Shown here in pieces: positions 1 to 8,472 of a DNA stretch of 64,000 bases (position 1 is the first letter of the stretch; each line of letters starts with the position of its first letter). The DNA is from Helicobacter canis (lineage in GTDB: Bacteria > Campylobacterota > Campylobacteria > Campylobacterales > Helicobacteraceae). The translations under genes and the position numbers were made by a program. Under the pieces are notes generated by a model, which searched no databases, was not told where the DNA came from, and worked only from the letters and a program-made list of their open reading frames with translations. The DNA lies in assembly GCF_008693005.1 (NCBI RefSeq), contig NZ_VXKE01000001.1, positions 1 to 64,000 of the forward strand, given 5' to 3'.

Positions 1-110
1 TAAATGCTATGAAATTTTGGGAAGCAGAATGTTACAGATTCGTTACTTAAATGTTGCTGAAAGGATGGGGGGCAGAAAAAATAATATGAGACATATTAAG
101 AAAATCTAAA

Positions 111-833
111 CTAAGTGCGTGTGAAGTTAGCACTGATGTAATACCGCAGCTTGTCCGCTAAATCTGGTGCGCCAACTATGCTGGCATAAAACAAAGCAAG
201 CTCCCTTAATGCCAAGCCTCGATGATATTTTGCCTGATGGCTTACCTTGCTAGGGAGATCTAGCGTGTAATGAGGCGGCTTGATGGGATATGCCTTGATA
301 TATACCTGCGCACGCAGATCAATAATAATCTCATTTGCTTTCGCAGATAAAAGCCCATCTATCTCTTCTTGCTGGGCTTGATAGATCTTGCGCAAAGACA
401 AAGTGCTAGACCTGTAGTTTTGATTGAGATGATAGAAGGGCAGCCTATCGCTAGCACGCACAAGCCCAAACAAATTACTTGCAATAAGCACAGAATCTAG
501 CAAGAATCCTTGCGCACTAGAATCTAAACTACCAAAATCCAAAGCCTTATACGCTACGCCATTATACAGCCCTATGGCTTGGATTCTAGGGGAGCTCAAA
601 ATCTCGCTACAAAGCTTCAAAGTCTCTAGGCTAAGCACCTTAGTGCCAAACACCTTGCACAGCTCATCATCTAAAGCATTTTGTAATGTGGATAAATATG
701 CCTGTATATGTGCATTGCGCGCATTCTTACCACCCCACATCTCATCATCTAGCAAGCCTATATCACGCTCATCACTCCCCACATTCTCCGCAGGATTCCG
801 CTTGCTCTCACTTGGGCTTAGAAGTATTTTCAT
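111..833 (-). CDS. yaaA: YaaA family peroxide-stress protein
   Basis: A 240-residue protein with the YaaA (DUF328) layout: N-terminal MKILLSPSESK, a central GLYNGVAYKALDF segment and a C-terminal SHQAKYHRGLALREL block. The family protects DNA from oxidative damage during peroxide stress by limiting free iron, and it is cytosolic. Length is close to the usual 240-260 residues. It is divergent from the small membrane protein that starts at 888. Family assignment rests on the conserved N- and C-terminal motifs; the physiological role is taken from E. coli YaaA and is inferred here. Confidence 0.9.
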   Translation of the reverse strand: MKILLSPSESKRNPAENVGSDERDIGLLDDEMWGGKNARNAHIQAYLSTLQNALDDELCKVFGTKVLSLETLKLCSEILSSPRIQAIGLYNGVAYKALDFGSLDSSAQGFLLDSVLIASNLFGLVRASDRLPFYHLNQNYRSSTLSLRKIYQAQQEEIDGLLSAKANEIIIDLRAQVYIKAYPIKPPHYTLDLPSKVSHQAKYHRGLALRELALFYASIVGAPDLADKLRYYISANFTRT

Positions 834-887
834 TTGTAACTCTTTTTCTGTATGATTGCGCCCATTATATCAAAAGGACTTACCACC

Positions 888-1421
888 ATGAAAATATTCA
901 CCTCCTGTATCACAAGCCTCTATCTCCTATGCCTAGGGACTATCATCGGCGGGATCATCGCCTGCGGTGCGCTTGTTGCGCCTGTGATTTTTAATGCTTC
1001 ACAATATCTTGCTGCTATTGAGATAGCAGATCCATCGGGTATAACACGCTATGCCTCAGGGATTTTGATGACAGAGATTTTTGCCCGCTTCAACTACCTG
1101 CTAAACGCTATGGCGATTTTTATCCTTGTCTATGAGCTGCTTGCCTTCAATATCTCGTCAAAAAAGTCTTTGTTTCTCTTAGGGATTGGGATTTTTAGCG
1201 TGGTGCTTATCTTTCTTTTCACGATGTATTACACCCCGGCAATCATTGCTGCCCAAGTCGATGGCGCAGCCGCCACTGCCACAGATGAGTTTGGGAGCCT
1301 CCACACGCAAAGTGAGATGATATTTCAAATCCTGCTCATCTCGCTTAGCGCGTCATTTCTATGGCGCGTATATTTGCTGCGCTTTAGCTTACCAGCTGCG
1401 GCAAAATCGCGCAGGAAATAA
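888..1421 (+). CDS. DUF4149/TMEM205-like small integral membrane protein
   Basis: About 177 residues with four predicted membrane segments: one near the N terminus (TSCITSLYLLCLGTIIGG), two in the middle and one near the C terminus (IFQILLISLSASFLWRVYLL). I chose the ATG at 888 because AAAAGGA lies about nine bases upstream; the ATG at 852 has no ribosome site and overlaps the promoter region of yaaA. The pattern of an N-terminal hairpin with a conserved GA-rich helix resembles DUF4149. No enzymatic motif is visible and the function is unknown. Confidence 0.7.
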   Translation: MKIFTSCITSLYLLCLGTIIGGIIACGALVAPVIFNASQYLAAIEIADPSGITRYASGILMTEIFARFNYLLNAMAIFILVYELLAFNISSKKSLFLLGIGIFSVVLIFLFTMYYTPAIIAAQVDGAAATATDEFGSLHTQSEMIFQILLISLSASFLWRVYLLRFSLPAAAKSRRK

Positions 1422-1448
1422 GTTGCGAGATTTAGATTCTAGCACTTT

Positions 1449-1465
1449 GGATTCTACTAGAATCC
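1449..1465. terminator. Hairpin between convergent genes, built from the 9-mer repeat
   Basis: GGATTCTACTAGAATCC folds into a 7-bp stem with a 3-base loop. It lies between the ends of the small membrane protein gene and rpoN, and another TAGATTCTA copy sits at 1433-1441. There is no strong T-run, so termination is inferred from position and symmetry only. Confidence 0.4.
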
Positions 1466-1480
1466 CCTATCCGCGCAGAT

Positions 1481-2797
1481 CTACACGCTCATTTCATAGA
1501 GCCTTTTTCTCTCACTTGAGCTAGCGATGTTAAGCTGCTGGCGATACTTAGTGATGGTGCGGCGCACAATTTTTAGCCCGAACTTTTGCTCAATCATCGA
1601 TAAAATCTTAAGATCACTTAAAGGTTTTTTTCTATTTTCACTTTTGATAATTTCAAGTAAAAAATCTTTAATGGAGGCATTGCTTACATCGCCATCAATT
1701 GCCGTGGTAAAAAAGCTCTTAATCGCAAACACACCGCGCGAGCATTCTAGGTATTTGTTTGAAATGGCGCGCGAGATTGTGCTTGGTGCATAGCCCAGCT
1801 CTTGGGCGATGTCTTTAAGCTTCATAGGCTTCATCTCCCCACCGGTAAAAAAGTCGTATTGATAATCCACAATCATTAACCCTACTTTTTTAATCGTGGC
1901 TTTTCTCATCTCAAGCGCATCGATTAGATCCTTTGCTTCCTTGACCTTAGATTTTATGTAGCCCTGATCGCTTGCTTGCGGATCTTTCTCAAACTGCTTA
2001 TTAAGCTGGTGGTGCTCAATGGCTGCCTTATCAAGTGCTATGATTGGGTAGCACTCATCATTAGTATGCACGATGATGTTGTTGTCTTCTTCATAAATAT
2101 ACAAATCTGGTATTTTGTAAGCTTCTTCGTGGGCGAAGTCTAGGGCAGGAGGGTTTTTGAAGCTGCGGATAATACGCATTGCCTCACTATATTTGGCGTG
2201 TTTTTTAAAGGTATGGTGCATATCAAGCTTGGTGATAATCTGCTCGCACAGCGCGTAGGTTTCATTATCAGCTTCACTTACCTCTAGTTGGAAAAAAAAG
2301 CTCTCCACTACATCTCTTGCTCCCACTCCCCTTGGCTCTAAGAAGCAAAATCGCTTGCGCACGCTCTCATACTCTTGCGCGCTAACTTCTAGCCTTCTCG
2401 CTGCTAGCTCGCTATCTTCTTGGAAGTAGCCTTCTGTGCTAATGCCATCTATAATATCAAAGGCGATCATTCTGCTAAGCTCTGTGGGGAAAAGTGGAGG
2501 GCAAATTTGGCGGTAAAGATTCTCATATAAGCTTTCTTGCGCGATTGTGAGCTGCTCGATTTTATCACTGCTACTAGCTCTTGCGCTAGGGCTTTGCGGG
2601 AGTCTGCGGAATGCCGAGCTAAAATCCTTGCTTAAAGGGGATTGCAAGGTGATGAAAGGATTTTCTTTCACATATTCTTTCAAAATATCTTCTACTTCAA
2701 ACAAATCACTTTGCAAAATAGGAAGCCAGCTTTTAAGCGTAGTGGAAAGCTTGCCTTTAAGATTTTGTCGAAGTCTTGTGCCACCAGCTACCGCCAC
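1481..2797 (-). CDS. rpoN: RNA polymerase sigma-54 factor RpoN
   Basis: Sigma-54 directs RNA polymerase to -24/-12 promoters and in Helicobacter controls the middle flagellar genes (hook and minor flagellin). The 438-residue protein has a Gln/Leu-rich activator-interacting N terminus, the core-binding domain, a helix-turn-helix (LKDIAQELGYAPSTISRAI) and a C-terminal RpoN box read as VRRTITKYRQQL in place of the classical ARRTVAKYRE. Its length is slightly under the 470-490 usual in gamma-proteobacteria, as is normal for Helicobacter. It follows lptB by only a few bases in the order dnaX-tsaE-lptB-rpoN known from H. pylori. A strong sigma-54 site lies in this window upstream of flgE. Confidence 0.95.
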   Translation of the reverse strand: MAVAGGTRLRQNLKGKLSTTLKSWLPILQSDLFEVEDILKEYVKENPFITLQSPLSKDFSSAFRRLPQSPSARASSSDKIEQLTIAQESLYENLYRQICPPLFPTELSRMIAFDIIDGISTEGYFQEDSELAARRLEVSAQEYESVRKRFCFLEPRGVGARDVVESFFFQLEVSEADNETYALCEQIITKLDMHHTFKKHAKYSEAMRIIRSFKNPPALDFAHEEAYKIPDLYIYEEDNNIIVHTNDECYPIIALDKAAIEHHQLNKQFEKDPQASDQGYIKSKVKEAKDLIDALEMRKATIKKVGLMIVDYQYDFFTGGEMKPMKLKDIAQELGYAPSTISRAISNKYLECSRGVFAIKSFFTTAIDGDVSNASIKDFLLEIIKSENRKKPLSDLKILSMIEQKFGLKIVRRTITKYRQQLNIASSSERKRLYEMSV

Positions 2798-2805
2798 GCT
2801 CTATC

Positions 2806-3555
2806 CTACGCTTTAAAATGCTCGCCCAAATAATACTTTCTCACAAGCGCATTGTCATAGATCTCTTCAGCACTGCCGCTTGCAAGCAATGTGCCTGATT
2901 TTATCACATACGCACGATCGCATACAGAGAGAGTCTCTCGCACATTGTGGTCAGTAATAAGCACTCCAATCCCCATACCTGTAAGCGTGGTAATGATTTT
3001 TTGTATATCGATTACTGCGATGGGATCAACACCAGCGAAAGGCTCATCTAGCAGGATAAATTTAGGCTCTTTGATAAGTGCGCGCGCAATTTCTACGCGC
3101 CTTCTCTCTCCACCAGATAGGCTAAGCCCCTTGCGTGCGCGAATAGGCTCGATATTAAAAGCTTCTAGCATTTGCTCAATCTTATGCTGTCTAGCCTTAG
3201 GAGAGCTGAAAGTCGCTTCTACGGCAAGGGCTAGATTATCTTCCACGCTTAGATCCTTAAAAATACTGGATTCTTGTGGCAAATAGCCTATGCCCATATT
3301 GGATCGCTTGTGTAAAGGCTGCTTTGCAAGGCTCTTGCCATCAAGTAGCACATCTCCACTGCTTGGCTGCAGCAATCCACAAATCATATAAAAAGTCGTA
3401 GTCTTTCCCGCACCATTTGGTCCAAGCAGCCCAACTACTTCCCCACTTTTTACCATAATGGAAACATCATTGACGATTTTGGTCTTTTTAATATGCTTGG
3501 CAAGCTGTTTGGCTTCTAAGATATGCTGCCCTTGTGCTATATCCTGTGTAGGCAC
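2806..3555 (-). CDS. lptB: LPS export ABC transporter ATP-binding protein LptB
   Basis: LptB powers extraction of lipopolysaccharide from the inner membrane by the LptB2FG complex. Walker A GPNGAGKT lies at about residues 45-52, followed by the Q-loop ([12 protein letters not shown]), the signature LSGGERRR, Walker B ([12 protein letters not shown]) and the switch His in ITDHNVRET. At 249 residues it has the family length. The start is GTG at 3555, placed about five bases behind AAAGGG. The gene is preceded by a possible -10 TACAAT and followed directly by rpoN, a linkage seen in many proteobacteria. Confidence 0.95.
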   Translation of the reverse strand: MPTQDIAQGQHILEAKQLAKHIKKTKIVNDVSIMVKSGEVVGLLGPNGAGKTTTFYMICGLLQPSSGDVLLDGKSLAKQPLHKRSNMGIGYLPQESSIFKDLSVEDNLALAVEATFSSPKARQHKIEQMLEAFNIEPIRARKGLSLSGGERRRVEIARALIKEPKFILLDEPFAGVDPIAVIDIQKIITTLTGMGIGVLITDHNVRETLSVCDRAYVIKSGTLLASGSAEEIYDNALVRKYYLGEHFKA

Positions 3556-3582
3556 TTTTTCCCTTTATGTTTGACTTGGGGT

Positions 3583-3588
3583 ATTGTA
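3583..3588 (-). promoter_or_regulatory. Possible -10 box for lptB-rpoN
   Basis: TACAAT on the minus strand, inside TATACAAT, lies 28 bases before the lptB GTG in the 58-bp gap after tsaE. Helicobacter housekeeping promoters usually show a strong -10 and a weak -35, so only the -10 is called. Confidence 0.4.
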
Positions 3589-3613
3589 TAGTCTCTTGAC
3601 TTAAACTTCAAAC

Positions 3614-4060
3614 CTACACATATATTTCATAGATTCTACCACTCTGCTTAGTCGCTAGAATCTTCACTAGCACACAAGCAAATCCAGAATCTAGCAGCAA
3701 AGGCAGCAGCTCCTCCCCCCACTCAATGCAATGCACCCCACTCTCACTAAGCCAATCTAAAAGCCCAAGCTGCAGCACTTCATCGCTCGTGCGCCGATAT
3801 AAGTCATAGTGATACACCCCACCATAATCGTGCATTAGGCTAAAGGTTGGCGAAGTAGCCTGCACACTAGAATCTACCTTACTAGATTCTAGGCTAGAGT
3901 GCTTTATGCTTGTAAGAAGTGCTTGTGTAAGGGCTGTTTTCCCGCTGCCCACCACACCACTTAAAATAATCACATCTACACCTAAGCTTACAATCTCTTC
4001 TGCCACCGCTTGTAGCTCATCTTGCGTGGCGTGGAGCTGTTTGCGGAGCTTAAGAGTCAT
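3614..4060 (-). CDS. tsaE: tRNA threonylcarbamoyladenosine biosynthesis ATPase TsaE
   Basis: TsaE is the ATPase that assists TsaB-TsaD in making the t6A modification at position 37 of ANN-decoding tRNAs. The 148-residue sequence has a P-loop (GVVGSGKTALTQALL, about residues 36-50), the SPTFSLMHDY block, the HYDLYR motif and CIEWGE near the C terminus, all diagnostic. The central SSLESSKVDSSVQ stretch is longer than usual and is encoded by two copies of the window's 9-mer repeat (3868-3876 and 3883-3891). The start codon overlaps the end of dnaX by 11 bases, so translation is probably coupled. Confidence 0.93.
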   Translation of the reverse strand: MTLKLRKQLHATQDELQAVAEEIVSLGVDVIILSGVVGSGKTALTQALLTSIKHSSLESSKVDSSVQATSPTFSLMHDYGGVYHYDLYRRTSDEVLQLGLLDWLSESGVHCIEWGEELLPLLLDSGFACVLVKILATKQSGRIYEIYV

Positions 4061-6062
4061 TGCGCGTGGGTGCTTCTACGATCATACTTGTTACGCCAAA
4101 GTGCTGCTTAATCCCATCAATAAGTGCTTGGTTATTGTCTTTAAAGGCTTGGGTCATATAGTCTTTTTGCGGTGGATTTGGCGCGCTTGGCTCATTTGGC
4201 TCATTGGAGACTTCTTGTGAAGGTGGGGTCTGTGATCCTTGTGCAAAGCTCTCTTCTTGCCCTACCCCTTCACGCTCCCAAGGCACTTCATCATATACCG
4301 CATCGCTAATATGATCTGGGCGAATCTCTTGCGTGCTGTATAAAATCAAATCACTTGGCTTAAGCTTTTTAGATTCTAGTGGTGGGGTAGAATCTAGCGA
4401 GCGTGGCTGCGAGGTAGTAGAATCTTCTAGGCTAGATTCTAGCGTGGCAGGGTCTTTTAAGTGAGAGCCCCTAGAATCTAGGGAGAGGTTTTGTGCTTGC
4501 GTAGAGCTAGTGCTAGCAGGCTCTTGGGGCTGGCTTAGCCCTATGGCTTCAGGCGGCATAGACTCCTTATCAGCTTGGGGTGTTTGTGTGATATTTTTAA
4601 TTGTTATTTGAGATTGGCTATGTGGAGCGAAAACTTCTTGCGCAAACTCCCTAATTAGCCCAAAATGCTGGCGCAACAAGGCTTTGTCCTGCTCATCGCC
4701 ACTACTTTCCCAAAGCAGTGTCGCACTCTGGCTAGGGCTTGGAGCTTGGATAAACTGCTTAAAAGTAATGGCGCGTTTAAATGCTTCCCCAAGCTCATAT
4801 GAGCGATCGGCAATTTTGCCAACAAGCTGGCTAAATGCTTGCTCATAAATGCTTAAAGCTTGGGGCTTGGGGCTTGGGGTAGAATCTAGTGCCACACTGC
4901 TAGGCGTTTGGCTTGGCTGCTGCGCAAGAGTAGGCTCGACAATGGGGCTTTGCTTAGGACTTGGAGTGCTTGGAGTGCTTGGAGTGCTTGGGGCTTGCGC
5001 AAGAGTGGATTCTAGCGTGCTAATGGCTTGGCTAATATCTTGCAGCTTCATTGCTTCGCGCATTTTTAGACTCATTAGCAGTAGCACAAATGCACCATCT
5101 GGGTTAAGATTTAGCAGGCTCTTTGCCTGACTTAAAATCCCTAAAAATCGATCAATCACAAGCAGAGAAAAATCCTTGCTCCCACTTAGAAGCATATCTT
5201 TGAGAAAAATTAGCATTTCATCAATGATCATCTCGCATTCATACTCGCCCAAAATCTCCAAAGCGTGGATAATCCCCTGCTCATCATCGTGCATAATGCT
5301 TGAGAAAAAATCACGCAAATTCTTGGGATCGACAATGCCTAGCATTTGCGCTACTTGCTCTATGGTTAAATACTTATCGCAGTAGTTAATCGCCTGATCA
5401 GTGAGCGTAAGCGTATCTCGCAAGCTGCCCCCACCACTACGCGCGATAATATCAAGCGCGCCCATTTCATAGCCGACTTCTTCTTTTTGCAAGATCATTT
5501 CAAGGTGTGCAATTACGGCTTTATGTGCGATTTTTTTAAAGCGAAAGTGCTGGGTGCGGCTTAGGATAGTGGCTGGGAGCTTTAGTGGATCAGTAGTAGC
5601 TAGGATAAATTTCACATACTCTGGGGGCTCTTCAAGTGTTTTTAGCAAGGCATTGAATGCTTCTTTTGTGAGCATATGCACTTCATCGATGATAAAAATC
5701 TTAAACCTAGACATTGTGGGGACATATTTTGTCTGCTCAATGAGATCGCGGATACTATCGATACTGCGATTTGAAGCAGCGTCCATCTCGATAATATCGA
5801 TATTTCTCCCCTCTAGTGTAGCTAGGCAAGTCGCGCACTCTCCGCAAGGCGTGCTTGTAGGTCCATTTTCACACTCTAGCGCACGCGCGAAGATTCTAGC
5901 AGAGCTTGTCTTCCCACTGCCGCGCAAGCCACTAAATAAATAAGCATGCACTATACGATCCTTATCTAATGCCATAGAGAGAGTCTGTGAAATAGTCTCT
6001 TGCCCGACCAAATCGCTAAAGAGCTTTGGACGATACTTCAGCGATAAAGCTAATGAACTCAT
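4050..6062 (-). CDS. dnaX: DNA polymerase III subunits gamma/tau
   Basis: DnaX is the clamp-loader ATPase that assembles the replicase. Walker A is GLRGSGKT (residues 45-52), zinc-binding cysteines are at about 64, 73, 76 and 79, the DEVHML Walker B/sensor is near residue 126, and the SRC-like motif reads SRTQHFRF. The AAA+ core and collar end near residue 365. The remaining 300 residues are a Pro/Ser/Gln-rich tail with an N-terminal repeat tract (STPSTPSTP), as expected of the tau extension. Two short tandem repeats sit at the start of the tail (4961-4987 and 4859-4879). At 670 residues it is longer than H. pylori DnaX, mostly because of this tail. It overlaps tsaE. Confidence 0.95.
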   Translation of the reverse strand: MSSLALSLKYRPKLFSDLVGQETISQTLSMALDKDRIVHAYLFSGLRGSGKTSSARIFARALECENGPTSTPCGECATCLATLEGRNIDIIEMDAASNRSIDSIRDLIEQTKYVPTMSRFKIFIIDEVHMLTKEAFNALLKTLEEPPEYVKFILATTDPLKLPATILSRTQHFRFKKIAHKAVIAHLEMILQKEEVGYEMGALDIIARSGGGSLRDTLTLTDQAINYCDKYLTIEQVAQMLGIVDPKNLRDFFSSIMHDDEQGIIHALEILGEYECEMIIDEMLIFLKDMLLSGSKDFSLLVIDRFLGILSQAKSLLNLNPDGAFVLLLMSLKMREAMKLQDISQAISTLESTLAQAPSTPSTPSTPSPKQSPIVEPTLAQQPSQTPSSVALDSTPSPKPQALSIYEQAFSQLVGKIADRSYELGEAFKRAITFKQFIQAPSPSQSATLLWESSGDEQDKALLRQHFGLIREFAQEVFAPHSQSQITIKNITQTPQADKESMPPEAIGLSQPQEPASTSSTQAQNLSLDSRGSHLKDPATLESSLEDSTTSQPRSLDSTPPLESKKLKPSDLILYSTQEIRPDHISDAVYDEVPWEREGVGQEESFAQGSQTPPSQEVSNEPNEPSAPNPPQKDYMTQAFKDNNQALIDGIKQHFGVTSMIVEAPTRNDS
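4859..4879. repeat. Heptamer tandem repeat (CTTGGGG)x3 inside dnaX
   Basis: Three perfect head-to-tail copies of CTTGGGG on the plus strand, in the dnaX coding region at about residues 395-401, immediately after the ATPase and collar domains. The unit is not a multiple of three, so loss or gain of one copy would shift the frame and truncate the tail. Confidence 0.9.
4961..4987. repeat. 9-bp tandem repeat (TTGGAGTGC)x3 inside dnaX
   Basis: Three perfect copies of TTGGAGTGC encode the repeated Ser-Thr-Pro of the dnaX linker. Copy-number change would keep the reading frame, so this is a length-variable linker and not a switch. Confidence 0.9.
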
Positions 6063-6076
6063 AATGCTCCTTGTGC

Positions 6077-6532
6077 TTATTTGGCAAATGTCTTATTGCG
6101 CGAAGTGATATAAAGATAGATGGCATTTATCTCTTCATCTGTTAAATTATATTTAGGCATTACGCCGCTGTCTTTACTAAGAGCGATTTTGAAAGCATCA
6201 AAGGCGAGATTATTGATCCGTGGGACAATGATATGCCGCTGCTTGCCTTTATGGACATAGGAAGCAAGCAAGGTTTCTTCACCATCTTTGCCGTGGCATT
6301 TGATACAGCCTATCCCGCGTGGATTCTCATAGAGATTTGCGCCATATTCCTGTGGCGTGATAAAGCTCTCTATATCTTGGCTACTATCTTGCACGCTAGA
6401 TTCTACCTCTTGCGCGACAGATTCTAAAGCAGTTTCTGCTGCAGCAGATCCCAAGCTAGAATCTGCTTGCGCTAGGGTATGCCAAGCTAGCAGTAGCGCA
6501 CAAGCGTGGTAGGACTTTTTCATAGCAATCAT
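6077..6532 (-). CDS. Periplasmic mono-heme cytochrome c
   Basis: A secreted class I c-type cytochrome of about 151 residues. The signal peptide is MIAMKKSYHACALLLAWHTL with a likely cut after AQA. The heme site CIKCH is at about residues 76-80, and a likely axial Met lies in GVMPKYNLTDEEINAIYLYI near the C terminus. A Ser/Glu-rich linker of some 40 residues sits between signal and heme domain. I chose the ATG at 6532 (AAAGG four bases upstream); an ATG at 6523 would also leave a signal peptide. It stands just upstream of dnaX. The electron-transfer partner is not evident. Resembles a small Helicobacter cytochrome c of unknown partner. Confidence 0.88.
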   Translation of the reverse strand: MIAMKKSYHACALLLAWHTLAQADSSLGSAAAETALESVAQEVESSVQDSSQDIESFITPQEYGANLYENPRGIGCIKCHGKDGEETLLASYVHKGKQRHIIVPRINNLAFDAFKIALSKDSGVMPKYNLTDEEINAIYLYITSRNKTFAK

Positions 6533-6554
6533 TCTGCCTTTAAGATTTTTCAAG

Positions 6555-6561
6555 TATAATA
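6555..6561. promoter_or_regulatory. Overlapping back-to-back -10 boxes, cytochrome c / folD
   Basis: TATAAT on the plus strand (6555-6560) for folD and TATTAT on the minus strand (6556-6561, preceded by TGC as an extended -10) for the cytochrome share five base pairs. They sit 47 bases before the folD ATG and 24 bases before the cytochrome ATG, the only gap between these divergent units. Confidence 0.55.
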
Positions 6562-6606
6562 GCACACTTTTTCAAATCCGCCGTTGCTGGCACTCAAAGG
6601 CATTTA

Positions 6607-7458
6607 ATGACCCTACTAGATGGCAAATCTCTCTCTACTCATATCCAAGCGACTATACAATCCCAAGTTACAACACTACCTAGAGCACCGAAGCTTGTCG
6701 TAATCCTAGTGGGCGATGATGCACCATCTGTCGCGTATGTTACGATGAAAGCCAAAGCCTGTAAAAATGCTGGGATTGATGGCGGTGTGCTAAATCTCCC
6801 AGAATCCACCCAAGAAAGCGAGCTACTAGCACATATACGCGAGCTAAATGCTGATGAGAATGTCGATGGGATCTTAGTGCAGCTTCCACTGCCAAAGCAT
6901 ATTGACACTGCCAAAATCCTAGAATCTATCGCCCCAGAAAAAGATGTCGATGGATTCCACCCGCTTAATGTCGGCAGAATCCAAACAAACACGCAAGTAG
7001 ATTCTAGCTTCGCCCCTGCGACTCCGCTAGGTGTTATGCGACTTTTGGAGCATTATCATATCGACCCCAAGGGCAAAAATGTCGCAATCATTGGAGCAAG
7101 CAATATCGTAGGCAAGCCCCTAGCTGCACTTATGCACAATGCGTGCGCGACTATTAGTCTCTGCCATATTTACACACAAGACATTAGTCTCTACACGAAA
7201 AACGCGGATATTGTATGCGTGGGTGTGGGCAAGCCCAATCTCTTGCGCGCGGAAATGGTGCAAGATGGCGTGGTGGTGGTTGATATAGGGATCAACCGCC
7301 TAAAATCTGGCGAGCTTGTGGGTGATGTGGATTTTGAAAATGTCGCAAAAAAGGCGAGCTTCATCACCCCTGTGCCCGGAGGTGTAGGACCGATGACTAT
7401 CGCAAGCCTGCTAGAAAACACGCTTAAAGCCTATCACCTACGCTCGCTATCTCAATAA
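6607..7458 (+). CDS. folD: Bifunctional methylenetetrahydrofolate dehydrogenase/cyclohydrolase
   Basis: FolD interconverts 5,10-methylene-THF and 10-formyl-THF in one-carbon metabolism. The 283-residue protein has the catalytic region [14 protein letters not shown] with its Lys, the [10 protein letters not shown] and [12 protein letters not shown] motifs, the Rossmann [14 protein letters not shown] and the terminal [13 protein letters not shown]. All are intact and the length is typical. AAAGG lies six bases before the ATG. It opens a plus-strand operon that runs with very small gaps to ychF, in the order of the H. pylori HP0577-HP0569 block. Confidence 0.97.
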   Translation: MTLLDGKSLSTHIQATIQSQVTTLPRAPKLVVILVGDDAPSVAYVTMKAKACKNAGIDGGVLNLPESTQESELLAHIRELNADENVDGILVQLPLPKHIDTAKILESIAPEKDVDGFHPLNVGRIQTNTQVDSSFAPATPLGVMRLLEHYHIDPKGKNVAIIGASNIVGKPLAALMHNACATISLCHIYTQDISLYTKNADIVCVGVGKPNLLRAEMVQDGVVVVDIGINRLKSGELVGDVDFENVAKKASFITPVPGGVGPMTIASLLENTLKAYHLRSLSQ

Positions 7459-7474
7459 TGAAGGATCTACTACT

Positions 7475-8449
7475 ATGAAAGCTTTTTTTGCTACTTTAGT
7501 GCGCTTTAGCTCTAGCTGGACAGGAACAATTATCATTGTGCTATTACTGATATTTTTTATCGCGCAAGCTTTCACAATCCCATCTCGCTCAATGGTGGGG
7601 ACATTGTATGAAGGGGATTTTTTGTTTGTAAAAAAATTTAGCTATGGAGTCCCAATCCCTAGAATCCCTTGGATAGAGCTGCCTGTATTCCCGGATCTTA
7701 AGGGCAATGGGCATATTATTGAAGGAGATCGCCCACAAAGAGGCGATATAGTTGTCTTTATCCCTCCGCATAGCCCCAAGCAATACTATGTCAAGCGCAC
7801 CTTTGCTGTTGGCGGTGATGAAGTGGTATTCACACCCAAGGGGCTATATCTGCACCCAAAAGAGGGTAACGACTATGTGCTAGAGCATTATAAAAACGAA
7901 AATCTCATAGAAGTGGGCGGTAAGCTCTTTGTCTTTGACCCATATTTTGCCAAACACTTTGGCGTTAATAATAATGGCGGGCATTCGGCGTTTTTTGAAA
8001 TGAGCGCACTCTATCAGGGTGCTTTGCTTGCCAATAGATCGCCATACCAATACACGCAAGAAAAGCGCGGAATCGCTATGGAGCCAATTATTCATAATGA
8101 GCAAATTGGGTTTTTCCACACAAAAATTGCTGAAGATGAGTTCTTTATGATCGGGGATAATCGCAACAATAGCGAAGACTCTCGATTTTGGGGGAGTGTG
8201 CCATACAAAAACATCATCGGTAAGCCGTGGTTTACTTACTTTAGTATGAATCTAGCTGATAGCATAGAATCTGGTGCGACCTATGATACTAGGCAGCGAT
8301 ATAGTGTCCGCTGGGAGAGAATGTTTAAGGGATTAGATGGGTTAGAAGAGCTTGCTAGAATCCACGCAGATGATCACAACCAGCCATCTATGCCCATTGC
8401 TTCTGGCACATCTGGGCAGCTCTCTATGCGCACATTTGATTCTAAATAA
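7475..8449 (+). CDS. lepB: Signal peptidase I
   Basis: LepB removes signal peptides from secreted proteins at the outer face of the inner membrane. A single N-terminal membrane segment (about residues 14-34) precedes the catalytic Ser in IPSRSMVGTL and the catalytic Lys in YVKRTFAVGGDEV. The GDNRNNSEDSRFWG box near residue 230 completes the active-site fold. At 324 residues it has the length of the Helicobacter enzyme, which carries an insertion between the Lys and the GDN box. It follows folD by 16 bases. Confidence 0.95.
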   Translation: MKAFFATLVRFSSSWTGTIIIVLLLIFFIAQAFTIPSRSMVGTLYEGDFLFVKKFSYGVPIPRIPWIELPVFPDLKGNGHIIEGDRPQRGDIVVFIPPHSPKQYYVKRTFAVGGDEVVFTPKGLYLHPKEGNDYVLEHYKNENLIEVGGKLFVFDPYFAKHFGVNNNGGHSAFFEMSALYQGALLANRSPYQYTQEKRGIAMEPIIHNEQIGFFHTKIAEDEFFMIGDNRNNSEDSRFWGSVPYKNIIGKPWFTYFSMNLADSIESGATYDTRQRYSVRWERMFKGLDGLEELARIHADDHNQPSMPIASGTSGQLSMRTFDSK

Positions 8450-8472
8450 GCTACTAGATTCTAGGTGGGTTT

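Noticed and set aside
65..109. 13-codon frame ATGGGGGGCAG... after AAAGG near the window start
   Set aside because: Too short, the ribosome-like site touches the start codon and no feature supports it. The first 110 bases show no gene.
5531..5537. A7 slippery run on the dnaX coding strand as a gamma frameshift site
   Set aside because: It lies inside the ATPase domain, so a shift there would truncate the core and not make gamma; no stimulatory hairpin is seen.
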